This document shows positions 35,200 to 45,438 of a stretch of DNA of 64,000 nt, one piece after another. A program made the translations under genes and the position numbers. Source of the stretch: Streptomyces sp. NRRL S-646 (GTDB lineage: Bacteria > Actinomycetota > Actinomycetes > Streptomycetales > Streptomycetaceae). Position 1 is the stretch's first letter; each line of letters starts with the position of its first letter. The notes beneath the pieces are model-generated. The model ran no database searches. It was not told where the DNA came from and was given only the letters and a program-made list of their open reading frames with translations. The stretch covers positions 62,001 through 126,000 of the forward strand of contig NZ_JODC01000008.1 of NCBI RefSeq assembly GCF_000720765.1. The letters run 5' to 3'.

Positions 35200-36317
35200 G
35201 AGCCCGCCCGGGTTCGGTGTGTCAGCGTGAGAGTGCCGTCGGGATCCAGGGTCACGTGTACGGCGCCGCTGATGCGGTTCAGGGTGGCACCCAGCCAGTT
35301 GCGGTCCGCGTCCGATGCGGGCTCGAGCCGCATGCGGCGGGCCTGCAGGGGCACCATGCGCAGGCCGGTCAGGCGCCCGGTGTCCGCCGCGACCGTGACG
35401 AGGTAGGCGATCCGCAGGTCGTCGCGGAACTCCTCGTAGCCGCCGATGCCCTCGTAGTCGTCGATGAAGTCGCCGCAGCCGTACAGGATGAGCCGGTCGC
35501 GGTAGACCTCGACCGGGCGGGGGTGGTGCGAGGAGTGGCCGTGGACCACGTCGACGCCGCCGTCCACGAGGGCGCGGGCGAAGCGGACGTGTTCCCGGGG
35601 CACCCGGTACCCCCAGTTCGAGCCCCAGTGCACGGACACGACCACAACGTCGCCCGCACGCTTTTCCTCCCGCACCCGCCGGACCACCTCCGCGGCCGCG
35701 GCCGCCGACACCTCGGGCAGGTAGGCGACCCCGGAGACGGCGGAGGTGGCCGCCCAGCCCGGCGGAATGCCGCTGGAGGGTGCCCCGAGGGCGAACACCA
35801 GCACCCGGCCCCCGCCCGACACCGGCATTGCGACGGACGCGTACGCCTCCTCGGCGCTGCGTCCCGCTCCCGCCGCCCGCAGGCCCGCGCGGGCGAGCGC
35901 GTCCAGTGTCTCCGCCAGGCCCTCGCGGCCGAAGTCCAGCACGTGATTGTTGGCAAGGACGCAGATGTCGGGGGAGGCCACGGTGAGGGCGGGCAGGTTG
36001 GCCGGGTGCATGCGGTAGTGGATCACCTTGTCGGGTGCGAAGGCGTCGCTGCACGTCACGGACGTCTCCAGATTCACGATCCGGACGTCCGGGGCGGCCC
36101 GTTCCAGCAGGCGGAGCGCCTCGCCCCACGGCCAGGACGGGGCGACAGGGGCAGGGATCGGACCGCTCACCGCCTCCGCCAGCCGGACATAGGAGCGGGC
36201 GTCCTCGACGTACCCCTCCCGCAGTTCCGGGCCGCCGGGATGCGCCAGGATCTGGTCGACGCCGCGCCCGAGCATCACATCGCCGCACAGGAACAGCGTC
36301 ACCGCGCCGCTGCCCAT
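35196..36317 (-). CDS. CapA family phosphoesterase-like protein
   Basis: The 373-residue protein has the PGA_cap (CapA) calcineurin-like domain: VTLFLCGDVMLGRGVDQIL (residues 6-24), IVNLETSVTCSD, VLANNHVLDFGREGLAETLD, VVVVSVHWGSNWGY and VVHGHSSHHPRPVEVYRDR, followed by LILYGCGDFIDDYEG. GDxMLGR, NLE, NNH and GHSxH are the predicted metal ligands. Members act in poly-gamma-glutamate synthesis, but stand-alone actinobacterial forms have no known role. ATG 36317 follows GTGGGG; the longer open frame is ignored because it has no family sequence. It overlaps the MBL pseudogene by four bases, forming a two-gene operon. Confidence 0.88.
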   Translation of the reverse strand: MGSGAVTLFLCGDVMLGRGVDQILAHPGGPELREGYVEDARSYVRLAEAVSGPIPAPVAPSWPWGEALRLLERAAPDVRIVNLETSVTCSDAFAPDKVIHYRMHPANLPALTVASPDICVLANNHVLDFGREGLAETLDALARAGLRAAGAGRSAEEAYASVAMPVSGGGRVLVFALGAPSSGIPPGWAATSAVSGVAYLPEVSAAAAAEVVRRVREEKRAGDVVVVSVHWGSNWGYRVPREHVRFARALVDGGVDVVHGHSSHHPRPVEVYRDRLILYGCGDFIDDYEGIGGYEEFRDDLRIAYLVTVAADTGRLTGLRMVPLQARRMRLEPASDADRNWLGATLNRISGAVHVTLDPDGTLTLTHRTRAGS

Positions 36318-36422
36318 GCCCCCACGGTAGTGGCGGCCACGCGGCCGGGGCGAGCGTGAGCCCGGGCACTTCGGGTAGGCGCAACGACGACCAGGGAACG
36401 CACCGCACCGCGGGAGAAACCC

Positions 36423-37184
36423 ATGAGCGTCACCCTCGTTCACCCACGCCCCAAGTTCGCTCCGGCGCTCCTCACCGAGCCGCCGCCGTCCGGCTACCTC
36501 CACATCGCCGCCGCGGTGGAACCTCCGGGCGGGATCGGCAGGCCCGGGCACAGCCGCGACAAGACCCACCTGCTCGACCTGCTGCGGGCCGAGGCGGAGG
36601 ACCTGGCCAGCCTGGGCGAGGTGAAACGAGCCAGCGTGTACCGGGCCGCCGCCGTGGCCCCGACCGTCGGCCTGCACCCGTCGGACACCGTGCACCCGGC
36701 CCGCTACGACGTGGTCGTCCTGGTCGAGACCAGGACACCGCAGGACATCGACCAGGTGCAGGACACCGCTGCCTACCGCCACCTGCGCCACCAGTTGGAG
36801 CAGGCCGCCGGCGACGTCCATGTGATGGCGGCCCGCTGCGGCAAGTGCGTCGCGGATGTGGGCCGCAGCCAGGAAGGCCTGTTCCAGTTCAGCTACTTCG
36901 TCGGTGACGACCCCGAGCTCATCGCGGAACTCTGGGAGCACCTCGCGGGCTGGTACGCCGCCGAAACCGGTCTCGACAACTCGCTGTTGCTGCAGCCGCT
37001 CGACGGCACGACCTCCGACTACTGCTTCGTCGGCCACGCCCACTGGAACCTGAGCCTGGCCGCCGTCGCCCTGCGCCAGTTCACCAAACCGAGTTTCTAC
37101 CGCTTCCTGCAGCCCACCCTGAAGGAGAACCGCACGACGATGATGCCCGTGCTGTATCACCTCGTGCGGCTGCGGGACCGGTGA
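36423..37184 (+). CDS. Hypothetical conserved protein
   Basis: The 253-residue soluble protein is not recognised. It has a Pro-rich start (VHPRPKFAPALLTEPPPSG), a region of alternating acidic helix and strand (DVVVLVETRTPQDIDQVQDT), a CxxC-like RCGKCVADVG at about residue 139, and a C-terminal SDYCFVGHAHWNLSLAAVAL, then RQFTKPSFYRFLQPTLKENR. HAH near residue 206 and the cysteines might bind a metal, which is speculative. No membrane segment or signal peptide. ATG 36423 lies directly behind a GGGAGAA site. It diverges from capA-like 35196 and converges with a small membrane protein. Confidence 0.55.
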   Translation: MSVTLVHPRPKFAPALLTEPPPSGYLHIAAAVEPPGGIGRPGHSRDKTHLLDLLRAEAEDLASLGEVKRASVYRAAAVAPTVGLHPSDTVHPARYDVVVLVETRTPQDIDQVQDTAAYRHLRHQLEQAAGDVHVMAARCGKCVADVGRSQEGLFQFSYFVGDDPELIAELWEHLAGWYAAETGLDNSLLLQPLDGTTSDYCFVGHAHWNLSLAAVALRQFTKPSFYRFLQPTLKENRTTMMPVLYHLVRLRDR

Positions 37185-37190
37185 GGCACC

Positions 37191-37508
37191 TCAGGCCTGC
37201 TGGTCCGGTCCCATCATGTCGTCGAGACGGGTCGTCTCACCGGCCTGGCGCGTGCGCATCCTGCGGTGGCGGCGATGCGTCGGACGGTGCGAGGCGCCGC
37301 TCACCGCGGTGGCCAGCGCCAGGCAGAAGATGAGCGCCAGTGCGAGGCCGGAGCTGAAGACGGCCAGCGTGTTCATGGTGGCGATCTGGTGATCGAGCAC
37401 CGAGACGGTGTATTCGGGGCCCCCGGACAGGTTGCCGGCGATCGCCAGGGCGGTGAAGGCGCCTGTCGCCCCGAGGAGAAGCAGTCCGATGAGCAGCATC
37501 CGAGTCAT
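37191..37508 (-). CDS. Small two-TM membrane protein
   Basis: The 105-residue protein has two TMs (MLLIGLLLLGATGAFTALAIA, about 4-24, in parts; and TLAVFSSGLALALIFCLALA, 47-66) and a basic His/Arg-rich C-terminal tail (HRPTHRRHRRMRTR). It resembles the short LapA-like envelope proteins of Streptomyces, whose function is unknown. ATG 37508 has GGGAG directly before it; ATG 37499 is a slightly better-spaced alternative. It lies between the hypothetical gene at 36423 (convergent) and the dienelactone-hydrolase-like gene (divergent). Confidence 0.7.
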   Translation of the reverse strand: MTRMLLIGLLLLGATGAFTALAIAGNLSGGPEYTVSVLDHQIATMNTLAVFSSGLALALIFCLALATAVSGASHRPTHRRHRRMRTRQAGETTRLDDMMGPDQQA

Positions 37509-37594
37509 CTCCCGAAAGAAGTACTTCACCGGTACGGGTACCCGTGACCCAGCAGGCCATACGAGGCCCTGCCGGGCCGGCCACGAGGAAGAAG

Positions 37595-38275
37595 ATGATG
37601 GCGATGATCTCCCAGCTGATCTCGGTACCCGCCGGCGGCGCGGCCCTTTCGGGCGATCTGGTCCTACCCGAATCGGCCCGCGCGGTCGTGGTGTTCGCGC
37701 ACGGCAGCGGCAGCTCCCGGCACAGCCCCCGCAACCGGGCGGTCGCCGCCGAACTGCGCACCGCCGGACTGGGCACCGCACTCATGGACCTGCTCACCGA
37801 GGAGGAGGACCGCCGGGACGCATCGACGGCGGAGTACCGCTTCGACATCCCCCTCCTGGGCCGCCGCGTGGTCGCCGTCGTCGACTGGCTGGAAACGCAG
37901 CCCGACACCGGGAAGCTTCCGGTCGTCCTGTTCGGTGCCAGCACCGGCGCGGCAGCGGCCCTGGTGGCCGCCGCCGAGCGGCCACGGCGGACCCTGACCG
38001 TCGTGTCGCGGGGCGGACGCCCCGACCTGGCCGGCGATGTGCTGCCCGGCGTGCGGGCCCCGGTGCTCCTGATCGTCGGCGGCCGGGACCCGGAAGTGCT
38101 CCGGCTGAACCAGGCGGCGGCCCGGCAGCTGAGCGGCCCGCACTCGCTGCGCATCGTGCCCGGCGCCACGCACCTGTTCGAGGAGCCCGGAGCGCTGGAG
38201 CAGGTCGCGGAGATGGCGCGGAACTGGTGCGACGACCGAATCAAGATCGCGGGCGAAGCAGCCGCGGAGCAGTGA
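37595..38275 (+). CDS. Dienelactone hydrolase-like alpha/beta hydrolase
   Basis: The 226-residue protein has RAVVVFAHGSGSSRHSPRNR (oxyanion-hole strand), VVLFGASTGAAAAL with the nucleophile Ser, LLIVGGRDPEVL with the Asp and PGATHLFEEPG with the His. This is the AXE1/dienelactone hydrolase group; in other genomes members are next to phosphoribosyltransferases, as here, and may even be fused to them. The enzyme probably hydrolyses an ester, substrate unknown. ATG 37595 follows GAGGAAGA; the frame also offers GTG 37544. The phosphoribosyltransferase gene starts 125 bp downstream on the same strand. Confidence 0.8.
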   Translation: MMAMISQLISVPAGGAALSGDLVLPESARAVVVFAHGSGSSRHSPRNRAVAAELRTAGLGTALMDLLTEEEDRRDASTAEYRFDIPLLGRRVVAVVDWLETQPDTGKLPVVLFGASTGAAAALVAAAERPRRTLTVVSRGGRPDLAGDVLPGVRAPVLLIVGGRDPEVLRLNQAAARQLSGPHSLRIVPGATHLFEEPGALEQVAEMARNWCDDRIKIAGEAAAEQ

Positions 38276-38399
38276 CGGCCGACGGCCGCGCGCGAGGACG
38301 GAGGGACGGCCGGGGCGCGTGCTTCGACCGGCGCCTGCGGGGTACGCGGGGAACCGGACCGAGGGGGGCGTCTGCGCGCGGGAAGGAGTGGCGACCGCG

Positions 38400-39047
38400 A
38401 TGCAGTTCCATGACCGCACACAGGCCGGGCGGGAACTGGCCGAGCGGCTGCGGATCCAGCAGGAGAAGGGCCTCCTGCCGCACCCGGTCGTCCTGGCCCT
38501 CCCACGCGGCGGCGTTGCCGTGGCCCGGGAGGTGGCGCAGGCGCTGGATGCCCCGCTCGACGTACTGGTCGTACGCAAGATAGGCGCCCCCTTCCAGGAG
38601 GAGCTCGGTGTCGGCGCGATCGTCGGCGACGACGACCCACTCTTCGACGAGGACGCCCTCGTACAGCTGGGCCTGACCGAGACCATGCTGGCCCCTGTGG
38701 TGGAACGAGAACGGAAGGAGCTCCACCGCCGCGAACGGCTCTACCGGCAGGGCCGTCCCGCCCCCGATCTGACGGGCCGCACCGCCATCGTCGTCGACGA
38801 CGGGCTCGCCACCGGATCGACGGCCCGCGCCGCACTGCGCTGCGTACGGCGTCAGGCCCCCGAGCGGGTCGTGCTGGCCGTGCCGGTCGGCTCGCCGCAC
38901 GCGGCGGACCAGATGCGCGCCGAGGCCGACGAAGTGCTCTGTCTGCAGCGGCCGGCATCCTTCATGGCCGTGGGCCTGTGCTACGAGAGGTTCGAGCAGC
39001 TGACGGACGAGGACGTGCTGAGGGCCCTGCACACGGCGGCCGGCTGA
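38400..39047 (+). CDS. Phosphoribosyltransferase
   Basis: The 215-residue protein has the type I PRTase fold with the PRPP-binding motif TAIVVDDGLATGSTARAA near residue 122 and an N-terminal LALPRGGVAVAREVAQALD. This is the family of stand-alone PRTases found with dienelactone hydrolase-like genes, of unknown base specificity. The insert GVGAIVGDDDPLFDEDALVQLG is typical of it. ATG 38400 follows GGAAGGAG (38381-38388); an in-frame GTG 38388 is possible. A bidirectional hairpin at 39087-39123 ends transcription. It would transfer ribose-5-phosphate from PRPP in the cytosol. Confidence 0.9.
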   Translation: MQFHDRTQAGRELAERLRIQQEKGLLPHPVVLALPRGGVAVAREVAQALDAPLDVLVVRKIGAPFQEELGVGAIVGDDDPLFDEDALVQLGLTETMLAPVVERERKELHRRERLYRQGRPAPDLTGRTAIVVDDGLATGSTARAALRCVRRQAPERVVLAVPVGSPHAADQMRAEADEVLCLQRPASFMAVGLCYERFEQLTDEDVLRALHTAAG

Positions 39048-39086
39048 ACCGGCTTCCTGCAGCGGGACCGGCGCTGCACCGACGGA

Positions 39087-39123
39087 AAGGCCGGCCCGAC
39101 ACCATCGGTGTCGGGCCGGCCTT
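39087..39123. terminator. Bidirectional terminator between phosphoribosyltransferase and argG
   Basis: A perfect 17-bp stem (AAGGCCGGCCCGACACC at 39087-39103, complement at 39107-39123) has a 3-nt ATC loop. It ends with A/T-rich outer bases on both strands and lies 39 bp beyond one stop and 27 bp beyond the other. Confidence 0.9.
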
Positions 39124-39149
39124 CTTCCGTTCGCAGACGGATGTGCCGG

Positions 39150-40640
<1,491 letters not shown>

Positions 40641-40734
40641 GCCTTGCCTGAAGGGTGCCGATGCACTGCCCCTGCGCACAGGGTTCCTGCAGGTTCCTGC
40701 CCCCGGCAAGCCGCCGCTCAGGCACCATGATCGT

Positions 40735-41820
40735 GTGACATACGCGGTGACTGTGGACGTGGACCTCCCCAAGGGCGCCCCCGAGCTCGACGTTCTTCAG
40801 CGGGAAGGCGTCGGCTTCCTGCTGCGCAAGGGGCTCGATTCGATCGCGGCGATCGAGGGGCCCGACGGAATGGAAGTCGACCTGGTGGACGACGTCATCG
40901 CCGTCCATCCCACCGGTGTCCTGCTGAAGCTCTTCGTCGACGCACCGGCACTGGAGTTCGCCGAGGACGCCGCCCGTGAGGTCGTCGCAGAGCTGCTGGA
41001 GCGCAGCGAACCCCTTTCCGACTGGGAGATCACCCGCTGCGGGGTGGAGCTGCACCCCGACCTGCTGCAGGAGAGCCTGGACGCGGCCGACGGCCCGGAC
41101 GCACCGCCCGCGGATCCCGCCGAACGCGCACGCCGGCATGCGGCGGCCGAGCCCTCCACCGGGACCGGCCGTCTCGACCGCGACGAGGTCGACGCCATGC
41201 GCCGCACACTCCGTGCTCTCGCACCGACGCTGCGAGCCTTCCCGCTCGAGGCCTTCGGCCACCGCGAGGACGAGGAGGAGCGGATCGTCAGCCGTGAGGC
41301 GGCGGAGGTCGCGGCCGGTGCCGTCGTGTACGCCATCGACCTGCTGGTCGACGAACTCTTCACGGACCTGGCCGGTCTGGAGGAGGACGGGCCCACCGTC
41401 GCGGAGACCGAAGCGCCGTTCATGGTCCTCGACGATCTGCCCCCGCAGTTCGCCCTGCAGTACACGGTCCTGTTCGTCCGCCGGCTGACCGTCACCGCCG
41501 TGACCATGACCGGCCGCCTCACCCAGCCGCACTTCGGCCGGCCCAGCTGCGTGGCCGAGGAACTGCTGCTGAAGTTCCTGCTCGCCCAGGCCGAGGTGAC
41601 GGCCGACCTCTACGAGCTGCTGAGCGACGAGGTCGAAACCGCCCTGCAGGTCTTCACCAACGGCGTGTTCGAGGACCTGGACCACGAGTGGCTGTACGCC
41701 CCGACCGCGGACGGCATCGCCAAGGGCGCCGTGCAGGACTGGTTCATCCCCTTCGGAGACGAGCAGTACGTCCATCCCTACGCCGCCAACGACGACGGCG
41801 ACGACCAGGCCCTGGACTGA
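40735..41820 (+). CDS. Hypothetical conserved acidic protein
   Basis: The 361-residue protein is strongly acidic, soluble and of unknown function. Residues 1-115 form an alpha/beta module (TYAVTVDVDLPKGAPELDVL, VAELLERSEPLSDWEITRCG). A long central helical stretch with LRALAPTLRAFPLEAFGHRE and VVYAIDLLVDELFTDL follows, and a C-terminal part with GRLTQPHFGRPSCVAEELLL and EWLYAPTADGIAKGAVQDWF. No catalytic signature was recognised. GTG 40735 is the first plausible start after the argG operator region; GTG 40750 is an alternative. It runs together with the fructosamine-kinase-like gene 45 bp downstream. Confidence 0.6.
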   Translation: MTYAVTVDVDLPKGAPELDVLQREGVGFLLRKGLDSIAAIEGPDGMEVDLVDDVIAVHPTGVLLKLFVDAPALEFAEDAAREVVAELLERSEPLSDWEITRCGVELHPDLLQESLDAADGPDAPPADPAERARRHAAAEPSTGTGRLDRDEVDAMRRTLRALAPTLRAFPLEAFGHREDEEERIVSREAAEVAAGAVVYAIDLLVDELFTDLAGLEEDGPTVAETEAPFMVLDDLPPQFALQYTVLFVRRLTVTAVTMTGRLTQPHFGRPSCVAEELLLKFLLAQAEVTADLYELLSDEVETALQVFTNGVFEDLDHEWLYAPTADGIAKGAVQDWFIPFGDEQYVHPYAANDDGDDQALD

Positions 41821-41865
41821 CCAGCCCTGGACCGACACCGGCCGGCTCGCGGCGGTCCTACGCTG

Positions 41866-42783
41866 GTGTCCGTGCACATCGGCTTCCCCTCCGACGGCGA
41901 CAGCGACGGCGTCCACAGTGACGGCGGCGACAACGACGGGCCCGGCGCAGCTGCGGCCAGGATCACCGTGCGCACCGTGCGCGGCGCGCGACGGCTGTCC
42001 GCGGCCCTCGCCGAAGTCGGCCTCGACGGCGGGCAGTCGGTGATGGTCAAGCGCAGTGACGATCCGGGCGCGATGCAGGCCGAGGCGGCGGGGCTGCGCT
42101 GGCTGGCCGACGCCGGCACGGTCCGCGTTCCGGACGTCCATGGGCACGACCGGCGCTGGCTGGTGACCGACGTGGTGGAACAGGGCCCGCCGACCGCCCG
42201 GGCGGCGATGCAGTTCGGGCGTGGGCTGGCCGCGCTGCATGCCGCGGGCGCCCCCGCGTTCGGCGCGGCACCGCCCGGCGGTCCCGTGGACGCGTACATC
42301 GGGCTCGCCCCGATGCGGAACGTCCCCGGTGCCGACTGGCCCCGCTGGTACGCGGAGCATCGCGTGCTGCCCTACCTGCACGAGGCCGTCGAGCGGGGCA
42401 CGATCCGCCCCGCCGAGACGGCCGTGATCGAGCGCGTCTGCGAGCGGCTGCCCGAACTGGCGGGGCCCGCAGAGCCGCCCGCCCGGCTGCACGGCGACCT
42501 GTGGAACGGCAACGTGCTGTGGGGAGCCGACGGGCACGCCTGGCTGATCGACCCGGCCGCACACGGCGGTCACCGGGAGACCGACCTGGCGATGCTGCAA
42601 CTGTTCGGCTGCCCGCACCTGGAGCACGTACTCGACGGCTATCAGCAGGCAGCCCCGTTGGCCGACGGGTGGCCGGAGCGGGTGGGGCTGCATCAGCTCT
42701 TCCCGCTGCTGGTGCATGCCGTGCTGTTCGGCCGCGGATACGCCGAACAGGCCCTCGCGGCAGCACGAAGGGCCCTCGCGTGA
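41866..42783 (+). CDS. Fructosamine kinase family protein
   Basis: The 305-residue protein has the FN3K/APH kinase fold: VMVKRSDDPGAMQAEAAGLRWLAD (ATP Lys and helix Glu, residues 59-82 in blocks), WLVTDVVEQG hinge, catalytic loop RLHGDLWNGNVLW (residues 208-220, Asp and Asn) and metal site WLIDPAAHGGHRETDLAML. These match fructosamine-3-kinase-related proteins, which phosphorylate sugar adducts on proteins for deglycation. It begins with a short Asp/Gly-rich tail (SDGDSDGVHSDGGDNDG) of low complexity. GTG 41866 is used; GTG 41872 is possible. The stop codon lies in a terminator hairpin. Confidence 0.9.
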   Translation: MSVHIGFPSDGDSDGVHSDGGDNDGPGAAAARITVRTVRGARRLSAALAEVGLDGGQSVMVKRSDDPGAMQAEAAGLRWLADAGTVRVPDVHGHDRRWLVTDVVEQGPPTARAAMQFGRGLAALHAAGAPAFGAAPPGGPVDAYIGLAPMRNVPGADWPRWYAEHRVLPYLHEAVERGTIRPAETAVIERVCERLPELAGPAEPPARLHGDLWNGNVLWGADGHAWLIDPAAHGGHRETDLAMLQLFGCPHLEHVLDGYQQAAPLADGWPERVGLHQLFPLLVHAVLFGRGYAEQALAAARRALA

Positions 42784-42801
42784 CGAGACGCGAGGGCCCT
42801 T
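42768..42801 (+). terminator. Terminator overlapping the fructosamine kinase stop
   Basis: A 13-bp stem, AAGGGCCCTCGCG (42768-42780) paired with CGCGAGGGCCCTT (42789-42801), has an 8-nt loop and includes the TGA at 42781-42783 in the loop. Confidence 0.85.
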
Positions 42802-43083
42802 GGGCGAAGTGAGCGGCGAGGCCAGCGAGGGGACTGGCATCAGAAGGTTTTTGAGAAGGAAGTCCCGGTCATCGCCTCGCCTGCGGCCCACCCCAACAGT
42901 CAGTCGGAGATCAGGTCGCGCAGATTTTCCGAGGTGAAGCCCGACCCCGTCCCCGCTTCACACGCCCCACGACTTATGGCTTTTCCGTGTGGAAGCGGCT
43001 CGGAGATCTTTCGCGCAACGCGCCTGACGTGCACAGTCAGGAGCCGCCATCAAGGCGAGTGCCGCGCGCTTGGAGGACCGGTG
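42802..43083. other. Intergenic 280 bp before the molybdenum hydroxylase operon
   Basis: No gene fits. The stretch is slightly richer in A/T near 42835-42870 and 42970-43010 (TTTTTGAGAAGGAAG, CTTTTCCGTGTGGAAGCGG), which may hold the promoter. A small imperfect hairpin lies around TTCCGTGTGGAA. Nothing decisive. Confidence 0.4.
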
Positions 43084-45420
43084 ATGGGAGCCCACGAACA
43101 CCCGCAGCCGCAGGACGCCGATCCCGCTCCGGGCGGCATCGGGCGCAGGCGCTTCCTGGGATACGTCCTGGCCGCCTCGACGCTGACCGTCGCCGCCGAG
43201 CTCGGCGAGGCCGTCCTCGCGCCCAGCCGGGCCGCAGCGGTCGTCCCCTCCGCGCCCGGACCGGCCGAGATCTACGACCTCAACGACATGCTCACCCATG
43301 CCACCCTGCCCACCGCGAACCTGATCACCATCCGGGTCGACACCGACGGCACCGCCTCCTTCGCCCTGCCCCGGGCCGAGGTGGGGCAGGGCATCACCAC
43401 CTCCAGCGCTATGCTCGTCGCCGAGGAACTGGACCTGCCGCTGGACAGGGTCCGCGTCACCCTCGCCGAGGCCCGCCCCGAGCTCCTGTTCAACCAGCTC
43501 ACCGGCGGATCCAACACCACCATCTCCACCTTCACCCCGATCCGGGTGGCGGCCGCAGTCGCCCGCGGCCGGCTCCTGGAGGCCGCAGCCCTCGAACTGG
43601 GCGACGCCGTCGACACCCTCACGGCGAAGCTCGGCGTCATCACCTCCTCCGTGACCGGCAAGAGCCTCACCTACGGTGAACTCGCCGAGAAGGCAGCCGC
43701 AGTGACGACCAGTCAGGTCTCGGTCACACTGAAGAAGTCGTCCGAGTTCAAGGTCATCGGGACCGCGCAGCGACGCGTCGACGCGCTGGAGGCGGTCACC
43801 GGGCGCAAGAAGTTCGCGATGGACCTGCACGTGCCGGGCGCCCTGCCGGCCATGGTGTGCCGTCCGCCCACGATCAACGGCACGGTCCGTTCGGTCGACA
43901 ACCTCGACGAGGTGCGGGCCATGCCCGGCATCACCGACGTCGTAGGGATCTCCACCGGCGTCGCCGTCCGCGGCCGCACCTTCGGGCAGTGCATCGACGC
44001 CGTGCGCGCCCTGAAGGTCACCTGGGGCCCCGGCACCGTGGACGACGCCTCCGACGACACCATCCGCGCCGAACTGCGCAAGGCCGAACTCCCGCTGCCG
44101 GCCCTCGACCTGCTGACCAAAGCGGTCGACGCCCGTTTCATTTTCCACTTCGCGAGCAACAGCGCCCTGGAGACCAACTGCGCCGTCGCCGACGTGCGCG
44201 AGGACTCGGCCGAGATCTGGGCCAGCCTGAAGTCCCCGATCACGGCCCAGGAACAGATCGCGCTCAGCCTCGGACTGCCCACGAGCGCCGTCAAGGTGCA
44301 TGTCACCGAGGGCGGCGGCTCCTTCGGGCGCAAGCTCTTCCACGACGGCGCCGCCGAGGCCGCCGAGATCTCCAGGGCGACGGGCAAACCGGTCCGGCTG
44401 ATGTGGCACCGCACCGACGACTTCCGTCAGGGCCGCACCCACCCCATGTCCACCTCACGGGTGCGCGCCACCTACGCGCTGGGCCAGGTGCTCACCTACG
44501 ACCAGCGCCACACCTCCGTGGCCACCGACTTCGGCCACGGCGTCGGCGAGATCATCACCTCCGAAGCCGCGCAACTGCCCGTCGGCGACCTCACCTTCTC
44601 CGAGACGATCTTCACGCTCACCCAGCAGACCCCGTACAACTTCGGCGTGGTCACCCAGCTGCTCAGCGAGACCGACAAGGGCTTCCACACCGGCTCCATG
44701 CGCAACATCTACTCGCCCAACGTGCGGTGCGCGCAGGAGCTGATCGTGGACGAGCTGGCCAGGCGCATGGGCAAGGACCCCTATCAGTTCCGCCGTACGT
44801 TCCTGAAGGACGAGCGGGCCCGGGCCGTCCTCGACAAGGCCGCAGAGGTGGGCGGTTGGGGACGCAGCATGCCGGCCGGCACAGCCCAGGGCATCGCCCT
44901 GCACCCCGAGTACCACGCCTACGTCGCCGTCCTCGCCGAGATCGACTGCCGCCCGGGGACCACCGGCCGCAAGGTCCCCGACGCCTGCACCGGACCACGG
45001 GTCACCAAGGTCGTCTGCGCGGTCGACGCCGGGCTCGCCATCAACCCGCGCGGCCTCCAGGCCCAGATGATGGGCGGCATCATGGACGGCATCGCGATCA
45101 CCCTCAGCTCCGGACTGCACCTGGCGGGCGGGCACTTCCTGGAAGGCAGTTGGGACAACTACTTCTACACCCGCCAGTGGAACACCCCGCCGGAACTGGA
45201 GATCGTCGTCATGCCGCCGACCACCGGCAAGCCCGGCGGCGCGGGCGAGCTGGCCGTCGCGGGCGCGATGGCAGCCGTGGCCTGCGCGTACGGGCGCGCG
45301 ACCGGCACCATGCCGACCACGTTCCCGATCAACCACGACGGCCCCCTCGGCTTCGAGCCGCTGCCCACCACCCCGCCGATCCCGGCGTCCCCCACCGACG
45401 GCCTGAGCCGCGCCTACTAG
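43084..45420 (+). CDS. Molybdopterin-binding subunit of a xanthine dehydrogenase-family enzyme (IorB/Aor-like)
   Basis: The 778-residue protein is the large molybdenum subunit of an aldehyde/isoquinoline oxidase-type enzyme. A twin-arginine signal (GRRRFLGYVLAASTLTVAAE, residues 20-39) sends it across the membrane. Conserved blocks are TDGTASFALPRAEVGQGITT, EGGGSFGRKLFHDGAAEAAE and the C-terminal GKPGGAGELAVAGAM, with Glu722 at the catalytic base position (GAGELA). The substrate may be an aldehyde or N-heterocycle. ATG 43084 after GGAGG (43073-43077) is chosen. Unusually, the 2Fe-2S subunit follows it in the operon instead of preceding it. A LysR/DJ-1 pair lies beyond. Confidence 0.92.
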   Translation: MGAHEHPQPQDADPAPGGIGRRRFLGYVLAASTLTVAAELGEAVLAPSRAAAVVPSAPGPAEIYDLNDMLTHATLPTANLITIRVDTDGTASFALPRAEVGQGITTSSAMLVAEELDLPLDRVRVTLAEARPELLFNQLTGGSNTTISTFTPIRVAAAVARGRLLEAAALELGDAVDTLTAKLGVITSSVTGKSLTYGELAEKAAAVTTSQVSVTLKKSSEFKVIGTAQRRVDALEAVTGRKKFAMDLHVPGALPAMVCRPPTINGTVRSVDNLDEVRAMPGITDVVGISTGVAVRGRTFGQCIDAVRALKVTWGPGTVDDASDDTIRAELRKAELPLPALDLLTKAVDARFIFHFASNSALETNCAVADVREDSAEIWASLKSPITAQEQIALSLGLPTSAVKVHVTEGGGSFGRKLFHDGAAEAAEISRATGKPVRLMWHRTDDFRQGRTHPMSTSRVRATYALGQVLTYDQRHTSVATDFGHGVGEIITSEAAQLPVGDLTFSETIFTLTQQTPYNFGVVTQLLSETDKGFHTGSMRNIYSPNVRCAQELIVDELARRMGKDPYQFRRTFLKDERARAVLDKAAEVGGWGRSMPAGTAQGIALHPEYHAYVAVLAEIDCRPGTTGRKVPDACTGPRVTKVVCAVDAGLAINPRGLQAQMMGGIMDGIAITLSSGLHLAGGHFLEGSWDNYFYTRQWNTPPELEIVVMPPTTGKPGGAGELAVAGAMAAVACAYGRATGTMPTTFPINHDGPLGFEPLPTTPPIPASPTDGLSRAY

Positions 45421-45438
45421 GAGCCCAGGAGGTTCTTC

